Source: Paroedura picta (lineage: Eukaryota; Chordata; Lepidosauria; Squamata; Gekkonidae). Taken from it: a stretch of DNA of 64,000 bases. Every line of letters begins with the position of its first letter. Position 1 is the first letter of the stretch. The notes under the pieces were generated by a model that searched no databases, was not told the origin of the DNA, and saw nothing but the letters and a program-made list of their open reading frames with translations. Below, one piece after another: positions 21,801-32,700 of the stretch. A program made the position numbers and the translations under genes. The stretch lies in assembly GCF_049243985.1 (NCBI RefSeq), contig NC_135371.1, forward strand, positions 513,501 to 577,500, read 5' to 3'.

Positions 21801-22022
21801 CTTAGTGGACCCTGAGAACTCCAGATTCTCTCTGTGTGGTTTTTCTCCTGACCGGAACTCCCTTCCCCTCAAATTCACAGGGTGCCCCAATCCCTTCCTG
21901 GCACGACCGTCCTTACCCCCGGAGAGGGCGTCTGGGGCACGCTCCATGGCCTGCCCCTCCTCGGACGGAGCTCCTCCTGCCTCTGGGATTGCAGCTTCCG
22001 TCTTCATGGATGGTCCCAACAT
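17365..22022 (-). CDS. KRAB-C2H2 zinc-finger gene, 15 fingers, no SCAN exon
   Basis: Four coding exons on the minus strand, all GT-AG with matching phases: 21917-22022, 20696-20766, 20384-20516 and 17365-18803. They match, exon for exon and phase for phase, the spacer, linker, KRAB and finger exons of the plus-strand gene at 7264-11105, so the pair is an inverted, tail-to-tail duplication. The frame is open throughout. The protein would be a nuclear DNA-binding repressor with an acidic N-terminus, a KRAB A box and 15 tandem fingers. The SCAN exon expected upstream of 22022 is not found between 22022 and the CpG block near 22900; an L2 and a CR1 fragment occupy that space. The first visible exon opens with ATG directly after its acceptor, so translation may begin there if a 5' UTR exon joins it. 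Start is therefore tentative. Confidence 0.85.
19030..19115 (-). mobile_element. CR1-type LINE 3' end
   Basis: Plus strand reads atcatagaatcacagagttgg and ccatctagtccaaccccct in outline, the reverse complement of the CR1 3' terminus. Confidence 0.85.
19116..20110. other. Intron of the minus-strand zinc-finger gene
   Basis: Sequence between the finger exon and the KRAB exon. No exon or clear repeat family is seen apart from short purine-rich stretches (agagagagaggga near 19279). Confidence 0.4.
20120..20290 (-). mobile_element. tRNA-derived SINE
   Basis: In reverse complement it has the tRNA-like head with B box GGTTCGATCCC and the phrase gcttggcctgcaggaggtcc. It belongs to the same family as 54005-54200. 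Confidence 0.8.
20384..20516 (-). CDS. KRAB A-box exon
   Basis: Encodes [19 protein letters not shown], then [17 protein letters not shown] and VAFLG. The DV pair is present; the usual MLE is TLE. 133 bp, phases 0 and 1, as in the plus-strand paralogue. Confidence 0.9.
20696..20766 (-). CDS. Short linker exon of the minus-strand zinc-finger gene
   Basis: Seventy-one bases between ctaacag and gtaggag encode [17 protein letters not shown] and AAAPPVQ. Same length and phases as 8678-8748. Confidence 0.85.
21600..21790 (-). mobile_element. Penelope-like end sequence shared with the paralogous intron
   Basis: Contains catcttcagaggcaggg and an accacagcccgaaaga closing module. It lies in the same intron, at a similar distance from the spacer exon, as the element at 7540-7810. 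Confidence 0.5.
21917..22022 (-). CDS. Acidic spacer exon, probable first coding exon
   Basis: Begins ATG TTG GGA right after ctttcag and encodes [20 protein letters not shown] to DALSGG, donor gtaagg. 106 bp. In the plus-strand paralogue the SCAN exon precedes this exon; none is present here. Confidence 0.8.
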
Positions 22023-22109
22023 CTGAAAGAGCAGTGAGGGAAGGGGGGAAACAGATGGACAGTTTACGGCATTAAAACCTCACCGTTCAAACCCTGCCGT
22101 TTTGTTCCC

Positions 22110-22620
22110 TCATCATAAGTGCAGGGAGTAACCGGCCTAACTGGGGGAGGACATCTGAGATGGGGGAGGCGGAGGGAGACCCCGAGCTTCTCCCCTTTCT
22201 CCTGGCCTGGCAGAAGGGTGCCGCTTTACAGGCCCTGTACACTCATTTCACCAGGCAGGGGCCGGGGCCAGAAAGGCCCGGATCCTGGTCGGGGGCAGGT
22301 GGATTTCTCCGGGGCCGGGGATCCCCAGCCTACTGGGAGAGACAGTCTGGTAGGTCTGCAGGGTCCAGAGCACGTAGGGCCTTAAAGGTTACGACCAGCA
22401 CCTTGAACTTGGCCCCGAAAGGAGGGCAGGTCGAATGGGGGCCCCTCCACGGGGTCCTTCCAGCCCCGCCCTGTACCAGCGGACACTTCTGGACCTTCGA
22501 GACGGTCGATGGGAAGGTCCGTGTCCAGGAGCTACAGCAGTCCATCCCAGAGGGGACCTTTGCGGGGATCCCTGTGGACTGGCTGGGTCTCCGGGGGGGG
22601 GGGGGTGTGCTCCTCACTTT
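22110..22620 (-). mobile_element. L2-type LINE 3' part
   Basis: Plus-strand words aggcccggatcctggtcggggg and ttaaaggttacgaccagcacc (in outline) match the reverse complement of the L2 C-terminus and 3' UTR seen at 29990-30340. Decayed; the boundary on the right is uncertain. Confidence 0.55.
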
Positions 22621-22624
22621 CATT

Positions 22625-22745
22625 CAGAGAAGACTCTCCCTAAATCACCGTCAGGAGGGCCCTCCAGGGTCCTCCAATCCAACCCCCCACACAATGCAGG
22701 AACCCACAAGGACCTGCCCGCCCACAGGGACCCCCCCCCCACGCA
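22625..22745 (-). mobile_element. CR1-type LINE 3' end
   Basis: Reverse complement of the CR1 terminus: ccctccagggtcctccaatcc then acaatgcaggaaccc on the plus strand. Confidence 0.75.
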
Positions 22746-22749
22746 CACC

Positions 22750-23930
22750 CCACCCGAAATCTCCAGACGGCTTCCCCGGGCGGGCAGGGAGGGACCTTTT
22801 CACAGGAGCCCCCCCCCACTACTTCCTCCAGGCCGGATCCTCCGCGGGGCTCCGACGGGACCCCCCCCCGCTCGGCCCAAAGGCTGCGGGTCCGGCGTGG
22901 GCTGCAGGACTCGGGCTCCTTGGCGCCCCCCCCCCCCCGCTGGATACCTCGGAGACCCCCCCCGCCGGGATTGCGCCCGACCCCCCGCGCCCCGGGAGGG
23001 AGAAAGGGAGAGAAGCCGCAGTGGGGGCCCCCTCCCCTTGCAGGAGCCCCGACCTTGCTCCCGAGGAGACCTCCTCCTCCTCCTCCTCTCCGGGGCGGCG
23101 CGGCTTTCCCCGGCGGCTGCGGGGGGATCGGCTGCGCTCCGTTTTCCTCCTCCTCCTCCTCGTCGTCGTCGTGGCGGGCGGGCTTCAGGCTCTCGGGGCT
23201 GGGCCAGGGGCGCGGAGGGGGGCGCGGGGGGGGAGGCGCCCACGGGCTGCAGCCGCGCCGGGGAGGCCGAGCCCGGCGGGCGGGATCGAGGCCGGCCGCG
23301 AACGAACGAGCCCTGCGGCGCGGAGCTGCCCACCCGCTGGCGTCCGGGACGGGGCGGGGAGAGGCGGAGAGACGCGCCAGGCCGGGGGGGGGAGGGGGAG
23401 GGACCACCCTGCGCCTCTCCAGATGGCCGTGGACTACCGCCCCCATGAGCCCCTGCCAGGGCATGCTGGGAATGGCAGTCCACGGACACCCCCGGGCGGG
23501 ACTTCGGCAAGGTGGCCCGGAGCAGCCCCCCCCCCCGAGTCATCCCTGGGCAAGGGTGCTGGCGGGGGGGGGGGGAGGCGCACACGATGGGGGGGGGGCT
23601 CTCCTTGAAGAAGGCCCCAGGCAGGCCTCCCCCAGCCAGACGGGACCCGGGCAGCCTCTCCGGAGCCACAGGAGGAACCGGGGCTGCTCAAGGCAGGGAG
23701 GGCGGGCCGCCCTCGAAGGAAGGGGCCCCGCGAGAGGCCAAGCCCCCCCGGGAGGGAGCCGAGACTGGCCCGGGACGGGTCTCCTCCAGGCACCCCACCG
23801 GAGCGCAGGGCCTCGCTGGGATTGGGCCCTCCACGGAAGCCCAAAAGCGGCCGGGCAGGAAAGGCCTCGGGCCCCATCAGGCCGACCCGGCCTCCTCCGC
23901 TGACCGCCTGATGGACGGGGTGGGGGTGGG
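22750..23930 (-). promoter_or_regulatory. CpG-rich block, probable promoter of the minus-strand zinc-finger gene
   Basis: About 1.2 kb of very GC-rich, CpG-rich sequence. Around 23036-23075 it carries the reverse complement of the paired words found at 4059-4100, so it is the inverted counterpart of that promoter block. The long overlapping ORFs on both strands (up to 482 codons) are compositional artefacts. A partial palindromic MITE-like unit (cccatgagcccctgccagg) is inserted at about 23440-23490. Confidence 0.6.
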
Positions 23931-24352
23931 GGAGGGACACTGAACCTCATTCTTATGACAAAGAAAAACAGGCTCCGCGAGAACATTTCATTTCCGAGGG
24001 GGGAGGTGGGGAGAGGCAAACACTGTAGCAACTTTCTCAGCTTCTGGCAGCAGCCATTTTGCGTCGGTGCCTTCCATGTACCGTCCGAATGCCCCGGGGG
24101 ACAGACCCTGCCTGGGGCCTCTGCAGCAGCAGCAGCATCTCCTTAATATGTTTCACATCAACACCTGGAAACTAAGAGCCTCTCTTTCAAAGTAGGGCTC
24201 TAAACCCTGCACTGCAGGGCTGTATTGAAATGGCTGCTCTCTAGTCACAGGTTGAGTTATTCCAGCTGTCCAGGGAAACCTTGGGCTCTAAGGCTTTTTT
24301 CTAAGGATTTTAATTTAATTACTCTTGAAATAATAAAAGCATGTAATGCTGT
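23931..24352. other. No gene seen
   Basis: Mixed sequence between the CpG block and the BovB element. It has a CAG-rich stretch near 24124-24140 and AT-rich sequence towards 24350. No exon is recognised. Confidence 0.4.
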
Positions 24353-26170
24353 CTAGATTTTTAGGATGCTGTCTAGATTTGCCATAGCTTTCCTCCCCTG
24401 GAGCAAGCGTCTTTTAATTTCTTTGCTGCAGTCCCCATCTGCAGTGATCTTGGAGCCCAGGAAAATAAAATCTGTCACTACCTCCATTTCTTCCCCATAT
24501 ATTTGCCAGGAATTGAGAGGGCCGGATGCCATGATCTTCGTTTTCTTGATGTTGAGTTTCAAGCCAACTTTTGCACTCTCCTCCTTCACCCGCATCAACA
24601 GGCTCTTTAGTTCCTCTTCACTTTCTGCCATTAGAGTGGTATCATCTGCATATATGAGGTTGTTGATATTTCTCCCTGCAATCTTGATCCCAATTTGTGA
24701 CTCATCTAACCCCGCCTTTCTCATGATGTGCTCCACATACAAGTTAAATAGGCAGGGCGACAGCCTTGCCAAACTCCTTTCTCAATTTTGAACCAATCAG
24801 TGATTCCATGCCCGGTTTTCACTGTTGCTTCTTGACCTGCATATAGGTTTCTCAAAAAATAGATAAGATGCCCTGGTATTCCCATCTCTTTAAGAACTTG
24901 CCACAATTTGTTGTGCTCCACACAATCAAAGGCTTTAACATAGTCAATGAAGCAGAAGTAGATGTTCTTCTGGAACTCCCTAGCTTTCTCCATGATCCAG
25001 CATATGTTGGCAATTTGATCTCTAGTTCCTCTGCCTCTTCGAAATCCTGCCTGTAGTTCTGGAAGTTCTCAGTCCACATATTGCTGGAGCCTAGCTTGTA
25101 GGATTTTGAGCATAACTTTGCTAGCATGAGAAATGAGTGCAATGGTGCGGTAGTTTGAACATTCTTTGGCATTGCCCTTCTTTGGCATTGGAATGTAAAC
25201 TGACCTTTTCCAATCCTGTGGCCACTGTTGAGTTTTCCATATTTGCTGGCATATTGAGTGTAGCACTTGTACTGCATTGTCTTTTAAGATTTTGAATAGT
25301 TCAACTGGAATGCTGTCACCACCATTAGCTTTATTGTTGCTCAGACTTCCTAAAGCCCATTTGACTTCACATTCCAGGATGCCTGGCTCCAGGTCAGTAA
25401 CTAACCCGTTGTGGTTATCAGGGATGTTAAGCTCGCTCTTGTATAGTTTCTCTGTATAATTTTGCCACTTTTAAAAATCTCTTCTGCTTCTGTGAGGTCC
25501 CTACCATTTCGGTCCTTTATCATACCCATCTTTGCATGAAACGTTCTCTTCATATCTCCAATTTTCTTGAAAAGATCTCTGTTCCTCCCCACTCTATTGT
25601 TTTCTTCTATTTGTTTGCACTGTTAAATGAACAGCATTCTTATCTCTTCTAGCTATTCTCCGGAATTCTCCATTCAGTTGGGTGTATCTTTCTCTTTCTC
25701 CCTTGCCTTTCACTTCTCTCCTCAGCTATTTATAAAGCTTCCTCAGATAGCCATTTGCTTTCTTGCATTTCTTTTTCTTTGGGATGGTTTTAGTTGCTAC
25801 CTCTTGTAAAATGTTGCAAAACTCTGTCCATAGTTCTTCAGGCATTCTGTCTAGCAGATCTAATTCCTTAAATCTATTTGTCACCTCTACTGTATATTCG
25901 TCGGGGATATGATTTAGTTCATACCTGAGTGGCCTAGTGCTTTTCCCTACTTTCTTCAATTTGAGCCTAAATTTTGCAACAAGAAGCTGATGATCTGAAC
26001 CACAATCGGCTCCTGGTCTTGTTTTTCCTGACTGTATAGAACTTCTCCATCTTTGGCTGCAGAGCACATAGTCAGTCTGATTTCTGTGTTGACTGTCTGG
26101 AGTTGTCCGTGTGTAGGGTCGTCTCTTGGGTTGTTGGAAAAGAGTGTTTGCTATGACCATTGTATACATC
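24353..26170 (-). mobile_element. BovB (RTE) LINE, truncated
   Basis: Minus-strand frames, in order, give the endonuclease end (QTDYVLCSQRWRSSIQSGKT, PGADCGSDHQLLVAKFRL), then GMIKDRNGRDLTEAEEIF, KTQQWPQDWKRSVYIPMPKK, SNYRTIALISHASKVMLKIL, the RT core with IYFCFIDYVKAFDCVEH and the catalytic YADDTTLMAESEEEL, and MASGPLNSWQIYGEE to NLDSILK. This series is the BovB ORF2 in the right order. It spans about 1.8 kb and is cut at both ends, and the reading frame changes several times, so it is inactive. BovB is known for horizontal transfer between squamates and mammals. Confidence 0.93.
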
Positions 26171-26710
26171 TGTATTGGCTACCAGTTGACTGCTTGGTGA
26201 GTCCTAAGGCTCTCCTTCAAGCCCATACCTGGTCTGGGCACCAAGTACCTGAGAACCCCCCCCCATCTGCACCCCCCCCCCGAGCACTACGCTCTGCGAA
26301 GATCCACAAGCTGGTCCCAGGGAAGCTCGTCTGGCCCCGACCGGATGCGGGGCTCCCTCTGTCCTCCCAGACAGCACCAGGGCCCTCCTGGGGCCTGCAA
26401 AATGGAGCTCATCCACTAGGCTCTCAGTGGAGAACAGTGAACCAACCACCCATCAGACTCGGAGGCCCCTCCCACCATCCGCTGCACCCACGGAAGAAAC
26501 CCCAGCGCAGTAAATCCAAGTCAAATGCTCCACTGTTCAACGTCACATTAAAAACTGCCCTTTTTGTTACAAGTTTCTACTGTTAAAATGTTATATTCAA
26601 ATCAAGGTGCTCATTAGATTGCATTTGTATTAATTCAGTTTCAGTGCAAACCACCCTGAGCCGCAAGGGAGGGCGGAACAATTGAACGAACGAACGAATC
26701 AGAAACCTGA
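26171..26710 (+). mobile_element. L2-type LINE 3' part
   Basis: Starts near CIYWLPVDCL, as in the L2 phrase LHWLPV, and ends with the L2 tail accaccctgagccgcaagg followed by (GAAC)n near 26680-26698. Much of the middle is decayed. Confidence 0.55.
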
Positions 26711-27604
26711 AATAATCTGGTACTTTAACTAATCGATACAAAGCTCCCAGGAGGCCAGAAGACCTGTTCTGACAGAGCAGGTCTCTCAGAGCTCTCATGG
26801 AGCGAATCAACACACAACAGAGTCAAATACCACAACAACAATCCAACCGTGGTTCTAAACAACACAACAACCACACTGTAACAGAAAGGGTAACTTGGCT
26901 AAGGCCCCCAGAGAGATCAGGCGGGGAGGGGATGTCTGAGGGGGCTTGTGGTCCTCTCAGGGGAATGCCCGGTGGGGGAGCTCCCTTTCGGAGGCCCTGC
27001 GGAACGGGGCGGGGGGGGGTCAGGCTCCCCTTCCCTCGGTTGTGGGCAGCTGCGGTTTGGAGAGTCCGCAGGAGAGAAAAAGGGTGGGGTGGGGTCAGAC
27101 ACTTGCCTCTGAGCCCCCCCCTCAAAATGCAGGGCGGGAGGGCTTCTGCAGTCCCCCGAAGGGTTTGGGCCTCTATGGGTGGGGGAGGGGGCACAGGCCT
27201 AACCCAGCAGGACTTTGCTCATGTTCTTACGCCAGCTCAGATGGGGGGGGGGGCATCTTGGGCGGCTCCAGGGCCATAAACACATTTGTGGGTGGCCCCC
27301 CCCCCGGGCTCTCTTCCTGCCCCCTGCTCTGTGGCCAAGGGATCCTCTGCTGTGGCCAGGCAGGGCCTGGAGATCTCCCGGAACCGCCGCTGATCTTCAG
27401 ATCACTTTCCCCGGGGCCGCTCCAGCGGGCATCCCAATGTTTGCCCATGGGTGAAATTCCTCCCCAGATCCCCCCCCTCCCTCCCTCCACGTGCTTTGCC
27501 CCCAAACCTGCAGGATTTCCTCAGGCCGGAAAGCCCCCCTGAGCGGAACCCTCCCGGGCTTGGCCCCACTGCAGCGTCAGCCGAGCAGCGACAGAAGGGT
27601 GTTT
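26711..27604. other. GC-rich sequence without a recognised gene
   Basis: 26890-27590 is GC-rich with several poly-G and poly-C runs (27007, 27242, 27295). The ORFs in it have no recognisable domain. No exon is supported. Confidence 0.4.
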
Positions 27605-27867
27605 TTCTATACCAGTTTGGTGTTGTGGTCAGGAGTGCGGACTTCTAATCTGGCATGCCGGGTTCGATTCCCCCACATGCGGCCAGATGGCACTGATAAA
27701 ACGGTTCTGACCGGGCAGTTCTCTCAGGGCTCTCTCAGCCTCCCCTCCCTCACAGGGTGTCTGTTGTGGGGAGAGGAAAGGGAAGGCGACTGGAAGCCCC
27801 TTTGAGCCTCCTTCGGGTAGGGAAAAGCGGCATATAAGAACCGACTCTTCTTCTTCTTCTTCTTCTA
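27605..27867 (+). mobile_element. tRNA-derived SINE with (TTC)n tail
   Basis: The head has an A box-like ttggtgttgtggtcaggag and a perfect B box GGTTCGATTCC at 27660-27670. The body ends gaaaagcggcatataagaac and a (CTT)n tail at 27844-27867. Further copies, all minus strand, lie at 37265-37560, 43822-44095 and 50775-51045. It ends just before the class I promoter. Confidence 0.85.
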
Positions 27868-28023
27868 TACCCGGCGCCACTCCGTTTTCACGGGCGACGA
27901 GCGGGAAGACCCTTTTCTAGCGGGCCGTGCGGGGGGGGGGCTCCTGGAGTGCCCCACGGACGGTGCCCGGGGCTGGGCCGACCCCGACTCGTGGCTGCAC
28001 GCTCCCCCCCCCCCTCCCCGCCG

Positions 28024-28036
28024 ACTTTCTGTTTCC
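28024..28036 (+). promoter_or_regulatory. Interferon-stimulated response element (ISRE)-like site
   Basis: ACTTTCTGTTTCC fits the TTTCNNTTTC core bound by IRF proteins and lies 140 bp upstream of the class I ATG, where class I promoters of other vertebrates carry their ISRE. It implies interferon induction. Function is inferred. Confidence 0.65.
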
Positions 28037-28175
28037 ATTCCCGGGCTGACGCTCCCGGCGCGCCTCCTTCCGCTCGGAGGGGGAAGCCGCCCTCGGCCAC
28101 TCGCGGTTCTCAGTCCGGCAGCCTCCAAGTTCGACGGGAGCGGAATCCCGCTGGGGGAGGGGGCCGGCCGGCCGG

Positions 28176-28236
28176 ATGAGGTCGCTCTGGGGGTCCTTCT
28201 GCGGCGCCGCCCTCCTGCTCTCGGTGGGGGGCTCCG
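28176..28236 (+). CDS. MHC class I exon 1: signal peptide
   Basis: ATG at 28176, then [20 protein letters not shown] with a hydrophobic core, ending in phase 1 before gtgagt. The donor and phase fit exon 2, and the ATG is the first in frame after the CpG-rich promoter. Confidence 0.85.
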
Positions 28237-29668
28237 GTGAGTCCTCTTGGCCGTCGGGGGGGCCGGAGTTGCACTGGGCTCGTGCGCAAAAGGGGAGGGG
28301 GGGTAGCGGCGTCCCTGTGCGAGGCGCCTAAACGGGGCTGGGGGGGGGGTATGTTTTCCGCCTGGAGCCCCTTCCCCGCCGCTGCCCTGGTTGGAGGCGC
28401 CCCGGGAGGGAGGGAGGGAGGGGAGCGCCCCCTATTGGTGTTTCCCCTCCCCCCCAGTAGGTCTTCCCGGGGCAGGAAGTCTCCCTGGCAGGGCTGGCGT
28501 AGCAGAGTATCGTGTCCAGATCACGGGAGGTGATGGTACCGCTTTACTCTGCTCTGGTTCGGCATCACTTGGAGTCCTGGGTTCAGTTTTGGGCCCCCAA
28601 GTTGAAGAGGGATGTTGACAAACTGGAGCATGTCCAGAGGAGGGCAACAAAGATGGTGAGGAGCTTGAAGACTAAGACATATGAGGAATGGTTGGGAGAG
28701 CTTTTTCTCTTTAGCCTAGAGAGGAGAAGACTGAGAGGGGATCCTCAAGTATTTAAAAAGGTGCCATATAGAGGATGAAGCAGAATTGTTCTCTCTTGCC
28801 CTGGAGGGACATAGCAAAACCAATGGGATGAAATTAATTCAAAAGAAATTCCGTCTCAACATCTGGAAGAAGTTCCTGACAGTGAGAGCGGTTCCTCAGT
28901 GGAACAGGCTTCCTCGGGAGGTGGTGGGTTCTCCATCTTTGGAGATTTCTAAAAAGAGGCTGGAGAGCCATCTGACAGAGAGGCTGATTCTGTGAAGGTT
29001 CAAGGGGGTGGCAGGTGACAGTGGGTGAGTGAGAGGGTTGGGAGTGTCCTGCATGGTGCAGGGGGTTGGGCTAGATGACCCAGGAGGTCCCTTCCAACTC
29101 TGTTATTTTATGATTCTACCCAGAATTAAACTTTGTGGGTCTTAAAGGTGCCCCTGGGCTCAAACTTTGCTGCCCAGCTTGAATAGGAGGGCTCCTTAAA
29201 ATGAGATTTGTCCTAGTGGATCCTTGTTTTAAGTAGTCATTCAGAAAATATGTCCTCTTTCTGCTTTTCAAAATATGGAAACCAAAAGTAAATAAACAGA
29301 ATTGTGGGGCTGGACACGTCAGGTGCCCCCAGTGCTGAGTGACGCACGGCCTTTAGCAAACGTCCCAGGCGCAGGCGCAGGCCAGGCCTGGCTCCCTCTG
29401 CCTTGCTCTGCCTTCAGAGGAAGCCGATAAGGCCGCTCCGCCCTCCCCTCCCCTCGGTGTGCAGCCTCCCTTTCGGGGAAATCAGATGAGAAGGAAGAAG
29501 CTGAATCCTCTTTTCTGGGCACCAGAGGGCAGCCGGAGTTTTTTGTGCCTAGCAGGAGAGATTTGTGTGTTTTTGTGTTTGTTTGTTTGTTTGTGGGGCA
29601 ACTTTAACAGGACTGCCAGGGCAGGACTGCCAGGTGGAAATACTGGACACCCTTTGTGGATTGGGGCC

Positions 29669-29753
<85 letters not shown>

Positions 29754-32700
29754 TAATTTCTAGACCGCCCTTCTCCCAATAGGTCTCAGGGCGGTTTACA
29801 ACATAAACAGTTAAAACACAATAAAATCCCCATAAAAACCCCAATTAAAAGTTACATATAACATATCACATAACATATAGCGGCGGTGGTCACAATTCTG
29901 ATCTTAGTTCAGCCTGGTGGAGAGAATAATGTTCAGAAGAGGGTGGCACCAATACAATAGATCTAACCATGATCTCGGTGTTAGAGATCTCAATATTGGA
30001 GGGGATCCTCTGATGGATTAGTGGGAGAGCTGCCCTGGCCTCAACCATATGCCTGGCGGAAGAGCTCCGTCTTACAGGCCCTGCGGAAAGCTGGTAGATC
30101 CTGCAGGGCCCTTAGCTCTTCTGGGAGCTCGTTCCACCAGGTTGGGGCCAGGACTGAAATGGCCCTGGCCCGGGTCGAGGCCAGGCGAACATCCTGTGGG
30201 CCCGGGACAACCAGTAAATTCATACCCGCAGAGCGGAGTGCCCTGCGGGGGGCATAAGCAACCAAGCGGTCCCGCAGGTAGACGGGACCCAGGCCGCGTA
30301 TAGCCTTAAAGTCAATATCAATACCTTAAATCTGATTCGGAAACAGACTGGTAACCAGTGCAGATGACGAAGCACCGGCTGAATGTGGGCCCTCAAAGGT
30401 GTTCTAGTGAGGACCCTGGCAGCCGCATTTTGGACCAGCTGTAACTTCCGAGTCAAAGACAAGGGAAGGCCCGCGTAGAGCGAGTTACAGAAGTCTAATC
30501 TGGAAGTGACCGTTGCATGCATCACTGTGGCCAGGTGTTCCGAGGACAGGTAGGGCGCTAGTAGCCGGGCTTGGCAAAGATGGAAAAATGCCATCCGAGC
30601 TACATTGGTGACCTGAGCCTCCATAGAGAGGGAGGCATCAAATGTCACTCCCAAATTCCTGGCAACTGGTGCAGGTGTTAATTGCACCCCGTTCAGGCAT
30701 GGGAGGCGCGCTTCCTGGTCCTGCCCTCTTCTGCCCAGCCACAGGACCTCCGTCTTGGAGGGGTTGAGTTTCAGGCGACTCTGCCTGAGCCATCCAGCTA
30801 CCGCTTCCAAACAGCTGGCAAATGTATCCGGGGTGGAGTCCGGCCGGCCGTCCATTAGGAAGTAGAGCTGGGCGTCATCCGCATATTGGTGGCAACCCAG
30901 CCCATAGCCCCGGACCAGCTGGGCTAGAGGGCGCATATAGATGTTAAAAAGTGTGGGAGAGAGTATCGCCCCCTGCGGAACCCCACAAGGGAGCTCACAA
31001 GGGCTCGACAAACTCTCCCCCATCGCAACCCTCTGCGTCCGGTTCTGGAGGAAGGAGACCAGCCATTGAAGCGCAGTCCCCCTTATTCCAGCTCCGGCGA
31101 GGCGGTGTACCAATAACTCGTGGTCGACCACATCAAATGCGGCCGACAGGTCTAGAAGCACGAGAATGGCGGAGCCGCCCCGATCCAGCTGGCGCCGGAT
31201 ATCATCCATGAGGGCGACCAGCACGGTCTCCACCCCGTGGCCAGGGCGGAAGCCAGACTGGTATGGGTCGAGGGCCGAAGTTTCATCCAAGAAACCTAGG
31301 AGTTGGTCCGCTGCGGCCCGCTCTGTCACCTTACCCAGAAACGCCAAATGCGAAACTGGGCGGTAACTGGCGGGGTTCCGCGGGTCCAATGATGGCTTTT
31401 TCAGTCAGGGGCGTACCACTGCTTCCTTGAGCCCCTTGGGAAACTCTCCAGATGTTAAGGAGAGGTTGACAATCTCCCTCAAGGGGCCTCCTATCCGCTG
31501 GTCGCCCGATTTGAGCAACCAGGACGGACAGGGATCCAAGGGGCAAGTGGGGACTCTGGGTGGGTTGCAGAACGTAGAGAGCAGGGCGATTCAATGGCAG
31601 GGACCCGCAGCCAACAGCCCAGGAGGCCTCCGGTTCCTTCCCATCCCCTGAGATCTCCCTCTGGAAAGAATTCTCTGGGTCCCGCTGAAGAGTGGAAAGT
31701 CAGCAGTCGTGAGGAATTTGATGTTCTCAGCCCTCCTTTGCCCTCTAGAAACATTTTGCATGGAAATTAAGCCATCTGCGCCTAAGAATGCGCCTGAGTT
31801 CTCCTTGAGGAAATTCCTTTGGTTTCCCTGAGATTCAGTCGGTGGTTTGGATCTGGGGAGGGGGGGTGAGGTGGAGAGCAGAGGGCTCCCAGTGCCATGA
31901 AGGGCGTGCAGGTTTCCCACGAGGCACCCCCCCCCCCCGAGACTGAGCACTGTGTATTGCACACAGCCAGTGTGCATTTTCCTTTCTTGAACTCTCCCTC
32001 CTTTGCGTATACGTAGAACAACTGCAGATGCTGAATTTCCTGTGCATCTGAGCATTCTGTCATTTCTGGCAAAAAGAAGAAAAGCCCGTCTGTGAATTGC
32101 TGCCAGAACTTGCTCTTTGGAGGCGGCCTGATCCACCCCGCAGACGGAAACAGGTTTTGCAGTTGCCTTTCTCCCCAGGGGCCTTAAAATGGCAGCTTCA
32201 TGAGGGGGGAGTTGTGGGGGGAGGTCTAGGGATCTCGAACCAAGAACTTGCCCCTCACAAAGCAGCCCCGACAGCCGGAATAGCATGAGGCTGAGCTCAT
32301 GAGGACTAGAAGCTTGGTGGGGAAGGGAGATTGTTTGTACCAACCACACCTAGCAGAATTAGAACCAAGGCTATGGCCTTTTAAGACCATCTTTATTTAT
32401 TTATTGCGTCTGTCATCTGCCCCCTCCCTTTCCCTTCTTAATGGGTATGGAATTGGGTTAAGGTATCCCCTGTGCAAACACCGAGTCATGTCTGACCCTT
32501 GGGGTGACGCCCTCCAGCGTTTTCATGGCAGACTCAATACGGGGTGGTTTGCCAGTGCCTTCCCCAGTCATGACCGTTTACCCCCCAGCAAGCTGGGTAC
32601 TCATTTTACCGACCTCGGAAGGATGGAAGGCTGAGTCAACCTTGAGCCGGCTGCTGGGACTGAACTCCCAGCCTCATGGGCAAAGCTTTCAGACGGCTGC

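Larger units (their letters stand above)
27870..28400 (+). promoter_or_regulatory. CpG-rich promoter region of the MHC class I gene
   Basis: CpG-rich from the SINE end through exon 1. It holds an ISRE-like element at 28024-28036 and a TGACG word at 28047-28051 that could be a CRE/X2-like half site. No TATA box is evident. The transcription start is not placed. Confidence 0.6.

Noticed and set aside
22160-23943. Overlapping ORFs of 140-480 codons on both strands
   Set aside because: They lie in very GC-rich sequence where stops are rare, have proline/glycine/arginine-rich composition, overlap on both strands and show no domain.
29459-29782. Poly-tyrosine or poly-isoleucine ORFs
   Set aside because: Translations of the (ATT)n microsatellite.
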